Positions 18,947 through 28,134 are shown, numbered from the stretch's first letter. The stretch: DNA of 64,000 bases from Vaginisenegalia massiliensis (GCF_900604935.1 NZ_UWPC01000004.1:62001-126000); one strand, 5' to 3'. The notes: generated from the letters alone by a model not told the origin. Translations and numbers: made by a program.

Positions 18947-20365
18947 ATGGATAAAAACCAACAAAAAATCGGCTTAGTTGCCCTGATTGGTATTATGGTC
19001 AGCAAGGTCGTTGGCTCAGGAATTTTTAATTTAATGAAAGAAATGGGGCGGGTGGCTTCCCCAGGGGCCATGCTAATTGGTTGGTTGATAGCTTTCCTTG
19101 GCATGGGCGCCTTTGTGCTGGTTCTGCAACATTTAAATGAAGAACGGCCAGATTTGGATTCAGGTATTTTTGCCTATGCCCAAGCGGGCTTTGGAGACTA
19201 TGTAGGCTTCAATTCCATCTGGGCTTATTGGATTTCCAACATTATTGGAAATGCGGCTTATGGGACTCTATTCTTTGGGACGGTTTCTTTCTTCTTTCCT
19301 CAATTTGGTGGGGGAGAAAACCTCATTTCAGTCCTCGGGGCAAGTATGATACTTTGGCTGATACATTATAAGTTAGCTAAAGGGCTTTCGTCAGCAGCCT
19401 TATTAAATACCGTCGTATTGATTGCTAAAATTGTTCCTATTCTTCTTTTTATTGTCATTATCTTCTTTGGATTCAAACAAGATATCTTTAACCAGGATAT
19501 TTGGGGGAATCTAAAAGAAAACTTGGTTGTCGGTTCTGTCACTGATCAAGTGAAAAACACGATGTTAGTAACGGTATGGGCCTTTGTGGGCATTGAAGGT
19601 GCCGTTGTTTTTTCAGGTAGGGCCAAACGACGATCAGATGTAGGGAAGGCGACTTTACTAGGTTTTATTTCTGTCAGTATGATTTATTTGATGGTGACCG
19701 TGTTAGCTTATGGAGTGATGAGTCGACAAGAATTGGCGGCTTTACCTAATCCAGCTATGGGTTATATTTTGGAACGTTTCCTTGGTAAAGTGGGAGCTTC
19801 GATAGCTAATGCCGGTGTGATGATGTCGGTCTTTGGGGCTTGGCTTTCAGGCACTATGTTGGCTCAAGAAGTTGCCTATCAAGCTGGAATCCAAGGTTTG
19901 TTTCCTAAATTATTTACCAAGATCAACCGTCACCATGTTCCGATTGCTGCTTTGACCGTGACAACCTTAATTGTTCAATGTTTGTTCTTCTTGTTTGTGA
20001 TGGTCAATGGAGCCTATTCTTTCTTTTCTCAACTCTCGTCCGCGGTTATATTAATTCCATATCTCCTAGTTGTTCTTTTTCAATTAAAAGAATTTCATCA
20101 GAAGAAGGGCTTAGATAACGGGCTCAAACCTTTAGTCTTGACAATCAGTGCCTTTGTTTATTTGATGTGGGTCTTCTATGCTTCCGGACGTCAATTCTTA
20201 ATTTTAGATATGTTAACCCTCTTGCCAGGTGTAGGTCTATATATATATACTCGCAAACAAGCTGGGAAAGTTATTTTCAAAAAATACGAATGGCTTATTC
20301 TAGCTGGTGTAGCCATTCTCTTTATTTATGGGGTTATGAATATCCAAGCCGTTTTAGGTAATTAA
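18947..20365 (+). CDS. Amino-acid antiporter of the basic amino acid/polyamine (APC) family
   Basis: The 472-aa protein is very hydrophobic with about 12 membrane helices. Its N-terminus has the APC signature GIMVSKVVGSGIF. The layout (GPG-like VASPGAML, EERPDLDSGIFAYAQAGFGDYVGF, VWAFVGIEGAVVFSGRAKRRSDVGKAT) resembles arginine/ornithine and related basic amino-acid exchangers such as ArcD/YdgI. No decarboxylase or deiminase gene is next to it, so the substrate remains open. It is monocistronic, between two hairpin terminators. Confidence 0.85.
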   Translation: MDKNQQKIGLVALIGIMVSKVVGSGIFNLMKEMGRVASPGAMLIGWLIAFLGMGAFVLVLQHLNEERPDLDSGIFAYAQAGFGDYVGFNSIWAYWISNIIGNAAYGTLFFGTVSFFFPQFGGGENLISVLGASMILWLIHYKLAKGLSSAALLNTVVLIAKIVPILLFIVIIFFGFKQDIFNQDIWGNLKENLVVGSVTDQVKNTMLVTVWAFVGIEGAVVFSGRAKRRSDVGKATLLGFISVSMIYLMVTVLAYGVMSRQELAALPNPAMGYILERFLGKVGASIANAGVMMSVFGAWLSGTMLAQEVAYQAGIQGLFPKLFTKINRHHVPIAALTVTTLIVQCLFFLFVMVNGAYSFFSQLSSAVILIPYLLVVLFQLKEFHQKKGLDNGLKPLVLTISAFVYLMWVFYASGRQFLILDMLTLLPGVGLYIYTRKQAGKVIFKKYEWLILAGVAILFIYGVMNIQAVLGN

Positions 20366-20414
20366 AGAACACTTGAGGCAAGATAAATGCCATGGATTGC
20401 TTCATTTAATGCAC

Positions 20415-20449
20415 AAAAAAGCCAACCTTCAAGAAGAAGGTTGGCTTTT
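20415..20449. terminator. Bidirectional terminator between antiporter and dacA
   Basis: GCCAACCTTC (20421-20430) pairs with GAAGGTTGGC (20436-20445), flanked by six A on the left and TTTT on the right. It can serve both converging genes. Confidence 0.88.
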
Positions 20450-20459
20450 CATTTGAGTT

Positions 20460-21653
20460 TTAGAATTTGAAGATATCGCGCATGAGTTTAGTTAAACCAG
20501 TATCGCGTTGATTTTTTAATTCTTTTTTGCCGTCTTTTTTCTCATCAGCTTTGGCTTTTGCAGCTTCTTTTTCCGCTTTAGTTAAACGTTTGTTGATACT
20601 GAAGCCGTCCTTTTTATAGAGGTCAGGATATTGACTCAAGGTATCTAATAGAGTATAGATGCCCGGATAGCTTGATTCTTGGGCACCCATTAAAACAGTG
20701 ATAACCTTACGGCCATTTTCAGTACCAGTGGCTACATAGCATCGTCCCGCTCCGTCAGTGAGACCAGATTTTAATCCGGTCATTCCTTTACGACCATAGG
20801 TTTTACCATCAAGTAATTCACTTGGATTTACTAATTGTTTTTCTTGAGGGGTTCCTGCCATAAAGGTGTATTCATATTGAGATGTAATATCAAGAATTTG
20901 AGGATACTTTTCGATTGTGTATTTAGCCACTAAAGCCATATCACTGGCAGATAATTTATTTTCGTCGCCTTCTTTGGCATCATCGATCCAATAATCTTGT
21001 GGCAAATATTGCACTGGAACGCCCGATGTTGAATAAAATGAGTAGTCATCAATGCCCCATTCATCTAACTGATGACGAATGGCTTTGACGCCTTCTTGTT
21101 CAGAACCATAAATTTTCCACATTAAAGCGGAGGTGGCATCGTTACCTGAAGATAACATAATACCATTCATTAAGTCTTTCACTGAATATTCAACACCCGA
21201 TTCTAAGCCAACATTGGACAAATCAGGATTAGAAGAGATGTTCTGAACAATGGTGTCCGGAATGACGATTTTTTCGTCTTCTTTTAGTTTTCCTTGTTCG
21301 ATTGCTTGATAGATTAAATACATGGATAAGACTTTTGACATGGAAGCAATAGGATATGCTACGTTACCTTCTTTTTCCATTAAAATTTTATTGGTTTCTT
21401 GGTCGACGACGACATAAGAACGACCATCAACTTGAACGTTATTCAATGCTTCGGGATAATCTTTCGGCATTTGTAGTGCTTGAATGGGTGCTTTGACTGG
21501 TGTATCTTGAGTTAAATTAGGTGTTTTAGATAGCTCCTCTTGAGCAGCGACTGTTGGTAGAGTAGACAAGACACTGGTACAAGTTAAACTGAGTATGAGT
21601 AATTTTTTATATGTTTTGGTCCAAGACAAGATGGATAACCCCCCGTTAGTCAT
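20460..21653 (-). CDS. dacA: D-alanyl-D-alanine carboxypeptidase (PBP5-type)
   Basis: This secreted, membrane-bound enzyme trims the terminal D-Ala from peptidoglycan pentapeptides. The 397-aa product has a signal sequence (about 14-37, ending TVAAQ) and the catalytic motifs S104-M-S-K107, S169-G-N171 and K295-S-G297. The third motif is KSG instead of the more common KTG, a conservative change. A charged tail ends in an amphipathic LTKLMRDIFKF that may anchor it to the membrane. The ATG at 21653 has GAGG almost touching it; a TTG eight codons later, preceded by GGGGGG, would give a tidier signal peptide. Confidence 0.93.
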   Translation of the reverse strand: MTNGGLSILSWTKTYKKLLILSLTCTSVLSTLPTVAAQEELSKTPNLTQDTPVKAPIQALQMPKDYPEALNNVQVDGRSYVVVDQETNKILMEKEGNVAYPIASMSKVLSMYLIYQAIEQGKLKEDEKIVIPDTIVQNISSNPDLSNVGLESGVEYSVKDLMNGIMLSSGNDATSALMWKIYGSEQEGVKAIRHQLDEWGIDDYSFYSTSGVPVQYLPQDYWIDDAKEGDENKLSASDMALVAKYTIEKYPQILDITSQYEYTFMAGTPQEKQLVNPSELLDGKTYGRKGMTGLKSGLTDGAGRCYVATGTENGRKVITVLMGAQESSYPGIYTLLDTLSQYPDLYKKDGFSINKRLTKAEKEAAKAKADEKKDGKKELKNQRDTGLTKLMRDIFKF

Positions 21654-21813
21654 TACCTCACCATTATAGCGGAGACAGGATAACTTTCCAATAAAAAGTT
21701 ATTGATAAAAATAGTAATTTTATTGCTTTTTCTGTTAAAATTATAGACTAGGTATATTAAAATTATAGAATAATCTTTATAATAGAAGAAATGAACAAAA
21801 AGGGAGGGCAATC

Positions 21814-22995
21814 ATGGCTCAAAAACAAGAAAATCATTGCGAGATTAATTGGTATGCTAGCTTTGAACGATTGATGGTGATTGCTACAATTGGTATCCTC
21901 CTACCCTTTTATATTGGGTCTCCCATTCTGATTGGGGTCTTAATGACTCTCTTAATTCGAGATCGCGCTCACTTAGGTGAACACTTTTATGCTATTCGGG
22001 GCCTGAGTTTATTTTTTGCTTTTGGTGCTATTGTTTCTTTAGTTAATCGAAATTTTATTGGCGTGGGTGTGATGGTGGCCTTAACGGCCTTTTCCTTATT
22101 TTTTGTGATATATCGTCGTTATGTTCAGCCGACGCTATGGCTTAAATTATTAAAAATCTGTCTGATTGGGGGCCTATTTACCCAAGGGTTTGCCTTAAGA
22201 AATTATTGGAAATTCATCCAGGAGCATCATTATTTTTGGTTGTATATTTTGAAGGATTCTAGCCCAAACTTTCGGGCGGAGTCTACCTTTTTCAATGCTA
22301 ATTATTTTGGTTTGTTTTGTATCTTTTGCACCTTAATCGCCATTTATTTTCTCTTATCCAAAACATCTTTGGCTTGGAAGCTAATCAGTGTTTTCTGTCT
22401 TTTGCTGACTTTAATTGCGATTGTTTTAACGGCATCACGTATGCTACTACCTACACTTTTTATTTCCAGTGTTTGGTTAATTTACTTTATGCATAAGAAG
22501 TTGGGACTATATGTTCTCGGCTTGATTGGTCTAGCTACAGCTTTACTTGTGCTAAATCCCCATGTTATTCCGCGTTTCCAGTCCTTACAGTATGGTTTTA
22601 AGGATCGCTTTTGGTTATGGGAAACGGGTTGGAAAATCTTTACAACTAGCCCGTTAACGGGTCGAGGGGCAATGTCTTATGTCCGCTATTACTATTTGTT
22701 TGATGGTAAACCGCAGATGCATGCCCATCAAATTTTAATCGATAGCTTAGCCAATTATGGTCTCGTTGGCTTAATGTTACTAAGTGTAGCCACAGCTGAT
22801 TTTTGGCGTTGGTTAGCGAGCGGAGTAAGAGTAGGAGAATTGCGCAAAGGCTTAGGCTTAGTGACAGCTTTCATTTTGGCAGTGGTTATTCACGGCATGA
22901 TGGATGTGTCAGTGTTTTGGGTGCAAACGGGTTACATTTTTCTCTTGGTTGCTCTCACTCCCGAACGTGTTTTACGATCTGTTGAAAATAGTTAA
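21814..22995 (+). CDS. O-antigen ligase-like (Wzy/WaaL family) membrane protein
   Basis: The 393-aa protein has about ten hydrophobic segments and a large loop with ESTFFNANYFG. The C-terminal region GRGAMSYVRYYYLF...HAHQILIDSLANYGLVGL is the typical signature of the O-antigen ligase/polymerase family. Such proteins transfer or polymerise glycans on the outer face of the membrane. It stands alone, not in a polysaccharide locus, beside a cell-wall carboxypeptidase. The substrate is unknown. Ribosome site AAAGGGAGG. Confidence 0.82.
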   Translation: MAQKQENHCEINWYASFERLMVIATIGILLPFYIGSPILIGVLMTLLIRDRAHLGEHFYAIRGLSLFFAFGAIVSLVNRNFIGVGVMVALTAFSLFFVIYRRYVQPTLWLKLLKICLIGGLFTQGFALRNYWKFIQEHHYFWLYILKDSSPNFRAESTFFNANYFGLFCIFCTLIAIYFLLSKTSLAWKLISVFCLLLTLIAIVLTASRMLLPTLFISSVWLIYFMHKKLGLYVLGLIGLATALLVLNPHVIPRFQSLQYGFKDRFWLWETGWKIFTTSPLTGRGAMSYVRYYYLFDGKPQMHAHQILIDSLANYGLVGLMLLSVATADFWRWLASGVRVGELRKGLGLVTAFILAVVIHGMMDVSVFWVQTGYIFLLVALTPERVLRSVENS

Positions 22996-23035
22996 ATATT
23001 TTCTTGCAAGTAAAGAAATGGTGTGTTAAACTGTT

Positions 23036-23160
23036 TAAGTTGAGAAAACAAGTAGAAACACGCCGTTTCTCGCCAATCACACGAGTGACTTGGCAAATAC
23101 TACTGTTAATTCAGGATATTTCGGCGAGTTTATCTACGGATAAGCTGGCTTTTTTGTTTT
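23036..23160 (+). promoter_or_regulatory. Ribosomal protein L20 leader of infC-rpmI-rplT
   Basis: The 200-bp gap before infC contains GCCAATCAC (23072-23080) pairing with GTGACTTGGC (23085-23094), and a terminator-like stem AGTTTATC/GATAAGCT (23127-23134/23139-23146) followed by GGC and T6. This matches the Firmicutes L20 leader, where excess L20 binds the RNA and causes premature termination of the operon. Confidence 0.8.
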
Positions 23161-23204
23161 AATCTGCTTGAATGATCAAATAAAAACTATGGAGGTGGCC
23201 AATC

Positions 23205-23720
23205 ATCGTTAAAGAATTAATCATCAATGAAGATATTAGAGCCCGTGAACTATTGGTTATTGGTGACAATGGGGAACAAATCGGACTTAAATCACTAGAT
23301 GATGCCTTAACAATTGCAGAAACGTTTGGACTCGATCTTGTTCTTGTTTCTCCTAATGCGAATCCACCGGTAGCTAGAATCTTAGACTACGGTAAATATC
23401 GCTTTGAGATGCAGAAGAAAGAAAAAGAACAACGTAAGAATCAAAAAATTGTTAGCGTCAAAGAAGTGCGTTTAAGCCCTTCGATTGAAGACCATGATTA
23501 TCAAACCAAATTACGCGCTGCTATTAAGTTTCTTAGCAATGGTGACAAAGTTAAAGCGTCTATTCGCTTTAAAGGTCGTGCTATTACCCATAAGGAACTT
23601 GGTCGCGATGTCTTAATCGATTTTATTGAAGATACGAAAGAGTATTCAACAGTGGAATCACAACCCAAAATGGATGGACGGAGCATGTACATCATGTTAG
23701 CGCCATTATCACAAGATTAA
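23205..23720 (+). CDS. infC: Translation initiation factor IF-3 with a non-AUG (AUC) start
   Basis: IF-3 prevents 50S joining and checks the initiator codon. The sequence [20 protein letters not shown] and the later FRGR-like [14 protein letters not shown] are characteristic. The conserved N-terminus [14 protein letters not shown] lies upstream of the first ATG (23253) and is preceded by GGAGGTGG at 23191-23198. The only start codons at the right distance are ATC at 23205 or ATC at 23202. A rare start is a family trait (E. coli uses AUU) that lets IF-3 repress its own translation. About 171 aa from 23205. rpmI and rplT follow. Confidence 0.93.
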   Translation: MVKELIINEDIRARELLVIGDNGEQIGLKSLDDALTIAETFGLDLVLVSPNANPPVARILDYGKYRFEMQKKEKEQRKNQKIVSVKEVRLSPSIEDHDYQTKLRAAIKFLSNGDKVKASIRFKGRAITHKELGRDVLIDFIEDTKEYSTVESQPKMDGRSMYIMLAPLSQD

Positions 23721-23738
23721 TAATTAGGAGGAATTCTC

Positions 23739-23936
23739 ATGCCAAAACAAAAAACTCACCGCGGTTTAGCTAAACGTGTTAAAAAGACTGGTTCAGGTAA
23801 ATTAAAACGCGATTCTGCGTTCACAAGTCACCGTTTCCACGGTAAAACTAAGAAACAACGTCGCCAATTACGTAAAGGTGGCTTAGTATCTGCATCCGAT
23901 ATCAAACGGATCAAACAACAAATCGCAGCTTTATAA
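23739..23936 (+). CDS. rpmI: 50S ribosomal protein L35
   Basis: The 65-aa, very basic protein starts [18 protein letters not shown] and contains [17 protein letters not shown], the standard L35 sequence. It is the middle gene of infC-rpmI-rplT, 18 bp after infC, with a TTAGGAGG ribosome site. Confidence 0.97.
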   Translation: MPKQKTHRGLAKRVKKTGSGKLKRDSAFTSHRFHGKTKKQRRQLRKGGLVSASDIKRIKQQIAAL

Positions 23937-23966
23937 TCACTGATATTTTCTAAGGAGGAAACTTAA

Positions 23967-24326
23967 ATGGCACGTGTTAAAGGTGGATACGTTACGCGTC
24001 AACGTCGTAAACGTACATTAAAATTAGCAAAAGGTTACTACGGTTCAAAACATACTTTATTTAAAACAGCTAAGCAACAAGTTATGAAATCATACATGTA
24101 TGCTTACCGTGACCGTCGTCAAAAGAAACGTGATTTCCGTCGTTTATGGATTACACGTATCAATGCGGCTGCTCGTATGAACGGATTAAGCTACAGCGTA
24201 TTAATGAACGGCTTAAAAGTGGCTGGTGTAGAAGTTAACCGTAAAATGTTAGCTGATTTAGCCGTTAATGATGCTCAAGCATTCACGGCTTTAGTAGAAC
24301 AAGCTAAAAAAGCTTTAAATAAATAA
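23967..24326 (+). CDS. rplT: 50S ribosomal protein L20
   Basis: The 119-aa basic protein ([22 protein letters not shown], then [23 protein letters not shown]) is L20, needed early in 50S assembly. It is also expected to repress the operon by binding the leader at 23036-23160. A terminator follows at 24333. Ribosome site AAGGAGG. Confidence 0.97.
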   Translation: MARVKGGYVTRQRRKRTLKLAKGYYGSKHTLFKTAKQQVMKSYMYAYRDRRQKKRDFRRLWITRINAAARMNGLSYSVLMNGLKVAGVEVNRKMLADLAVNDAQAFTALVEQAKKALNK

Positions 24327-24332
24327 TAAGTT

Positions 24333-24357
24333 AACCACGCGCAAGCGTGGTTTTTTT
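24333..24357 (+). terminator. Terminator of infC-rpmI-rplT
   Basis: AACCACGC (24333-24340) pairs with GCGTGGTT (24345-24352) around a GCAA tetraloop, followed by a T run. Confidence 0.92.
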
Positions 24358-24382
24358 GTTGAGAAAAAATTTGTTTTAACAA

Positions 24383-24430
24383 AAAAACTATGTTGATTTC
24401 ATTCACTTGAACGTGGTCAACATAGTTTTT
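24383..24430. terminator. Second, bidirectional hairpin, likely terminator of spxH
   Basis: AAAAACTATGTTGA (24383-24396) is an exact inverted repeat of 24417-24430, with A/T-rich ends. It reads as a terminator for the minus-strand spxH transcript and as backup for rplT. Confidence 0.75.
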
Positions 24431-24453
24431 CTACTATCGTATAGGAATTTGAA

Positions 24454-25146
24454 TTAAGGCAAAAGTCGTAAATGAGGTTGACGTTTGATAACTTGCATTT
24501 CGGGACTATAGCCAGGGTAAGAATCAAAATCTGCTTGGGTCATATAGTCTAATTGATCGAAAATGAGGTCCTGGGTAATATGATCTTCGATTACCAAGCC
24601 AGATTGGGAGGCTGAATGTTCAAAAAGCACGAGGGTAGGTGTAGCCTGGACTTTCATATCGGTCGCAATCTTTTGATCATTCAAATGGAGTTGTTTGATA
24701 AAAGCCGAAGAGCGGTCAATCAAAAACATATCAATGTCTAAGCCGACCTCTTTGGCAATATCTAGCACAAATTCGTCGTTGTAACGGTCAATTTGTAGGT
24801 CGAGTTGTTGTTGCATTTTTAATAAGAAAAGCCGCCCCTTTTTTTTGCCTTGCATACAAGCTGCCTTATAAGCTAGGGAAGCATTGTAAATAACGTTATA
24901 TATTTTGTTACGGGTTGCTAAATCGTGACTTGGAATTTTCAGTTGTTTCATAAAGTCCACGACGGTTCGTTGATTGTGGAAGCAAAGTATATGAATGTCA
25001 GTTTTAGACGAAATTCGATCAACAGCATTCATCATTTCTTGTTGGGAATAATAACAGATACGACCCAATGGATTAACGAAAAGGTAAAATTCAAAGACCT
25101 TACTCACGCCATTAGTATGGTAGTCCACTTGGTAACTATTCATCAT
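24454..25146 (-). CDS. spxH: SpxH/YjbH-like DsbA-fold protein (adaptor for Spx degradation by ClpXP)
   Basis: The 230-aa protein begins FEFYLFVNPLGRICYYSQQ and has the LIDRSSAF and TPTLVLFEH regions of the YjbH/SpxH family, which has a thioredoxin fold. In Bacillus YjbH delivers Spx to ClpXP. Here the N-terminal CxxC expected in Bacillus YjbH is absent, as in other Lactobacillales members. Gene order with CYTH, relQ, nadK and rluA matches the Bacillus yjbH-yjbO region. The start at 25146 follows AGGAGGTG with a 7-nt spacer. Confidence 0.85.
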   Translation of the reverse strand: MMNSYQVDYHTNGVSKVFEFYLFVNPLGRICYYSQQEMMNAVDRISSKTDIHILCFHNQRTVVDFMKQLKIPSHDLATRNKIYNVIYNASLAYKAACMQGKKKGRLFLLKMQQQLDLQIDRYNDEFVLDIAKEVGLDIDMFLIDRSSAFIKQLHLNDQKIATDMKVQATPTLVLFEHSASQSGLVIEDHITQDLIFDQLDYMTQADFDSYPGYSPEMQVIKRQPHLRLLP

Positions 25147-25228
25147 CGACTGACACCTCCTTTTCTTCTGGTCAAAATTCTAACAGTCTCTTTCTTACCG
25201 TCATTCTATCAAAAAGACTTATGAGTCT

Positions 25229-25834
25229 CTAATTATTTGCCTTTTGGTCTTGAAGCTCTTGGTAGCGACGAGCGACACGGGCGATTTTCTTATCAGCCAC
25301 TTGCCAAGGAATATTTAACTCAGTTAATAAGGCTTGGAAGCCAGCCAACCCTGCATTTAAATCGTCCGTCTCTAGTTCAATTTCATAATCTATGTGATTA
25401 AGGTAGTGACTCTCATCGAGCGCGAATTCGCCAAATGAACAAGGGATTTGATAGCGAATGGTGGTTAAATCGTAAGTCGCTCTTAGTTGTTCAAGTGGAC
25501 CTAAGGCTTTAAGCTGGGCTAAAAGTTCAGAATCATGTATATAGTCTTGTAGAGCATGGTTAGGTTGAGGGGCAATGGGTTGAGGATTAAATTGCGAAAT
25601 TTCTTGAGCGATATGATCCTGAGTTTGTTGCTTAAAAGTCCACTCACTTTTCGTTTCATAATTACGTAACCGTAAAATCGCAGCCACTTGTTTAAGTCTG
25701 CCATCGGGGAAATCATAATAGTAATTACTTTGACGGATAGCAGCTTGATTGTCTAAGTTAAAATATTGGAAGAGACGTTGATAACTATCATGATTTAATA
25801 GGACTTTTAATTCTTGTTCAATACTTGTTGCCAT
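25229..25834 (-). CDS. CYTH-domain protein (YjbK family)
   Basis: The 201-aa protein has the N-terminal EQELKVLL-type ExExK signature of CYTH (CyaB/thiamine triphosphatase) tunnel enzymes, then YYYDFPDGRLKQVAAILRLR and KQQTQDHIAQEIS. A basic IARVARRYQEL tail follows. These enzymes hydrolyse triphosphates in a metal-dependent way; the natural substrate here is unknown. It is divergent from relQ, as yjbK is near yjbM in Bacillus, and lies upstream of spxH. Ribosome site AAGGAGGTAGG. Confidence 0.88.
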   Translation of the reverse strand: MATSIEQELKVLLNHDSYQRLFQYFNLDNQAAIRQSNYYYDFPDGRLKQVAAILRLRNYETKSEWTFKQQTQDHIAQEISQFNPQPIAPQPNHALQDYIHDSELLAQLKALGPLEQLRATYDLTTIRYQIPCSFGEFALDESHYLNHIDYEIELETDDLNAGLAGFQALLTELNIPWQVADKKIARVARRYQELQDQKANN

Positions 25835-26044
25835 TAGCCTACCTCCTTAATTTAAAACAACGTTGTTATTGTACTACAATCCATCATAAAAGCCAATGGA
25901 AAGCGTTCTAATGGCCTTTGCTAGCTTGTCTAAAGAAGGTGAAAAAAGGATGCTTTTTTCGCAAAAAACCTTTCCAATATGACCGGATATGTTAAACTAT
26001 AAAGTGGGTATTTTTACATATCAGCGGCGAATGAGGTGTGTGCA

Positions 26045-26674
26045 GTGATAGAGGATAATTTTATTGATGATTGGTCGGTCTTTTTAGCTCCCTATGGCCA
26101 AGCGGTTGAAGAATTAAAATTAAAATTAAAAAATATCCGCAAGGAATTTTTAGCCCAAAATCGACATGCTCCTATTGAATTTGTGACAGGGAGAGTAAAG
26201 ACACGGGAAAGTATTTTAGAAAAAATGGAAATCCGCAAAATTAATCCGGAGGATATGTTAATAGGGGTACAAGATATCGCTGGTATTCGAATCATGTGCC
26301 AATTCGTCGAAGACATTTACGAAGTAGCCGAACTGCTTATGAATCGGAATGATTTTAAAGTTTTGTTAATCCGAGATTATATCCAGAATCACAAGCCTAG
26401 TGGTTATCGATCTTATCATATGGTTTTAGAATATCCGGTTCAACGAGCCAATGGAGAAATGAAAGTGATTGTCGAAGTACAGATTCGCACCTTAGCCATG
26501 AATTTCTGGGCGACTATCGAACATTCGCTCAATTACAAATATCATAATGATTATCCTGAGGAAATCTTGCGAAGGTTAGAACGGGCGTCTGAAGCGGCCT
26601 TCATGTTGGATGAAGAAATGTCAGAAATTCGCGACGAAATTCGTGAAGCCATTCGTATTTTTGATAAGAAATAG
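26045..26674 (+). CDS. relQ: Small alarmone synthetase RelQ (GTP pyrophosphokinase)
   Basis: RelQ makes (p)ppGpp from ATP and GTP/GDP. The protein has only the synthetase domain (no HD hydrolase, no TGS), as expected: VTGRVKTRESILEKM, DIAGIRIMCQF, HKPSGYRSYHMVLEYP and VEVQIRTLAMNFWATIEHSLNYK. I choose GTG at 26045 (209 aa) because GAGGTG at 26033-26038 is 6 nt away; the GTG at 26036 lies inside that site. nadK follows after 18 bp, the conserved yjbM-yjbN pair. Confidence 0.93.
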   Translation: MIEDNFIDDWSVFLAPYGQAVEELKLKLKNIRKEFLAQNRHAPIEFVTGRVKTRESILEKMEIRKINPEDMLIGVQDIAGIRIMCQFVEDIYEVAELLMNRNDFKVLLIRDYIQNHKPSGYRSYHMVLEYPVQRANGEMKVIVEVQIRTLAMNFWATIEHSLNYKYHNDYPEEILRRLERASEAAFMLDEEMSEIRDEIREAIRIFDKK

Positions 26675-26692
26675 CTGGAAAGTGGGTATCTT

Positions 26693-27538
26693 ATGAAACA
26701 TAAACTCTATATTCATGCCAATGATACGTCTTGTTCGCAACATTGTCGGCAAGTCTTACAAGAACGAATCAATCCGGCTAAATTTTGCCTAGTGCAAGGT
26801 CATGAACAACCAGATATCGTGGTGACGATTGGTGGAGATGGGACGCTGATTACCGCCTTTCATTTATTTAATAATCGCTTGGATCAAACCGTTTTTATGG
26901 GTGTACACACAGGCCATCTGGGTTTTTATACTGATTGGAAAACCAATCAAATTGAAGCTTTGATCACGGCCTTGGATCAGATGCCGAGTGAAATCATTTC
27001 TTATCCGGTGCTTGAAGTTGAAATCGGCCTAATGAGTGGGCAAGTCATTAACAAACTGGCTTTAAATGAAGTCTCTTTACGTTCTTTAACAGGTACCATG
27101 GTTTGCGATGTTAAAATTAGTGGAGATTTTTTTGAGACGTTTCGGGGAGATGGTCTAAGTATTGCGACGCCAACGGGCTCTACGGGTTTGAATAAATCCC
27201 TGGGTGGGGCGGTCATTCATCCTAGTTTAGATTGTCTACAAATGACCGAAATGGCTGCCTTAAACAATCGAGTTTATCGCACCCTAGGGTCGCCGATTAT
27301 TATCCCTAAAGAAGCGAGTTTTGAATTAGAACCCCATGATACAGATAAGAGCTTACTCTTAATGATTGATAATACTAGTTTGAGTGATTTAGAAATTCAA
27401 TCAATCAAGGTGACAATTGCTGACCAACGTATTCAATTTGCCAGTGCTCAACATCGCGATTTTTGGAATCGAGTTGAGCGTTCGTTCCTTGGTTTGAAAA
27501 ATCAATCAACAGATCAGATAAAGGATGGATGTCAATGA
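26693..27538 (+). CDS. nadK: NAD kinase
   Basis: NadK phosphorylates NAD to NADP. The 281-aa protein carries VVTIGGDGTLITAF with the GGDGT motif, NEVSLRS, and the FRGDGLSIATPTGSTGLNKSLGGAVIHP nucleotide-binding region. Length is normal. It lies between relQ and a secreted thioredoxin-like gene; its TGA (27536-27538) overlaps the ATG at 27535, so the two are translationally coupled. Confidence 0.96.
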   Translation: MKHKLYIHANDTSCSQHCRQVLQERINPAKFCLVQGHEQPDIVVTIGGDGTLITAFHLFNNRLDQTVFMGVHTGHLGFYTDWKTNQIEALITALDQMPSEIISYPVLEVEIGLMSGQVINKLALNEVSLRSLTGTMVCDVKISGDFFETFRGDGLSIATPTGSTGLNKSLGGAVIHPSLDCLQMTEMAALNNRVYRTLGSPIIIPKEASFELEPHDTDKSLLLMIDNTSLSDLEIQSIKVTIADQRIQFASAQHRDFWNRVERSFLGLKNQSTDQIKDGCQ

Positions 27539-28134
27539 AACACACTTATAAAAAATTAATTTGTTTAAGTAGCCTTGTCATGAATTTAACTTGTGGACTT
27601 CCTTTGGCGGCGGCTGCTTCGGAGTCGACTGAAACGACAATTGCTAGTACACAAGCTAAAGAAGGAACGGTCAAAATTGATCCGAATTTAGCGATTCTTA
27701 AACTTGACGCAAAAGCGAAAGACAAATTATATGCTGAATTGGATCAAATTAATAAAGACGAAAAGGGTAAACATGAAATTCATTCCTATCCTACGATTAA
27801 GGAAATCGACTCTGATAAAGCCTTCGATGAAATCATGAAGCAATCTGAAAAAGAGTCGGTTATTATCTATTTGGGCTATGATGAGTGTCCGTTTTGTAAA
27901 GCTTTTTCTCCTAAATTAACTCATTTAACCCAAGAAACGAAACAAACGGTTTATTTTTATGATGTTAAGAAGCGGGTCCAAGATCCAGCCTTTCGTCAAC
28001 ATATTGATTTCTTTAAGGTAACCACCGTTCCCCATGCGTTTATTGTTAAGAAGGGTAAGGTAGAAGCAACGATCAATGATCAAAGCAAGATGCAAGACAT
28101 TGAAGACTTTGTTTTGAAAGCCCAAAAGGACTAA
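27535..28134 (+). CDS. Exported thioredoxin-fold protein with CPFC active site
   Basis: The product (199 aa from 27535) has a signal peptide (KHTYKKLICLSSLVMNLTCGLPLAAAAS) with no lipobox of the usual form. A spacer rich in Lys/Glu/Asp follows, then a thioredoxin-like domain with YDECPFCKAF and TTVPHAFIVKKGKV (the cis-proline region). It probably acts outside the membrane as a thiol oxidase or reductase. ATG 27535 is chosen because it overlaps the nadK stop and is 9 nt from AAAGGA; ATG 27529 is too close. This gene is an addition to the usual nadK-rluA pair. Confidence 0.8.
   Translation: MKHTYKKLICLSSLVMNLTCGLPLAAAASESTETTIASTQAKEGTVKIDPNLAILKLDAKAKDKLYAELDQINKDEKGKHEIHSYPTIKEIDSDKAFDEIMKQSEKESVIIYLGYDECPFCKAFSPKLTHLTQETKQTVYFYDVKKRVQDPAFRQHIDFFKVTTVPHAFIVKKGKVEATINDQSKMQDIEDFVLKAQKD

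Noticed and set aside
25909-25922. GGAAAGCGTTCT as a cre site between the CYTH gene and relQ
   Set aside because: Spacing around the CG core does not fit the consensus, and the flanking TG/CA ends are absent.
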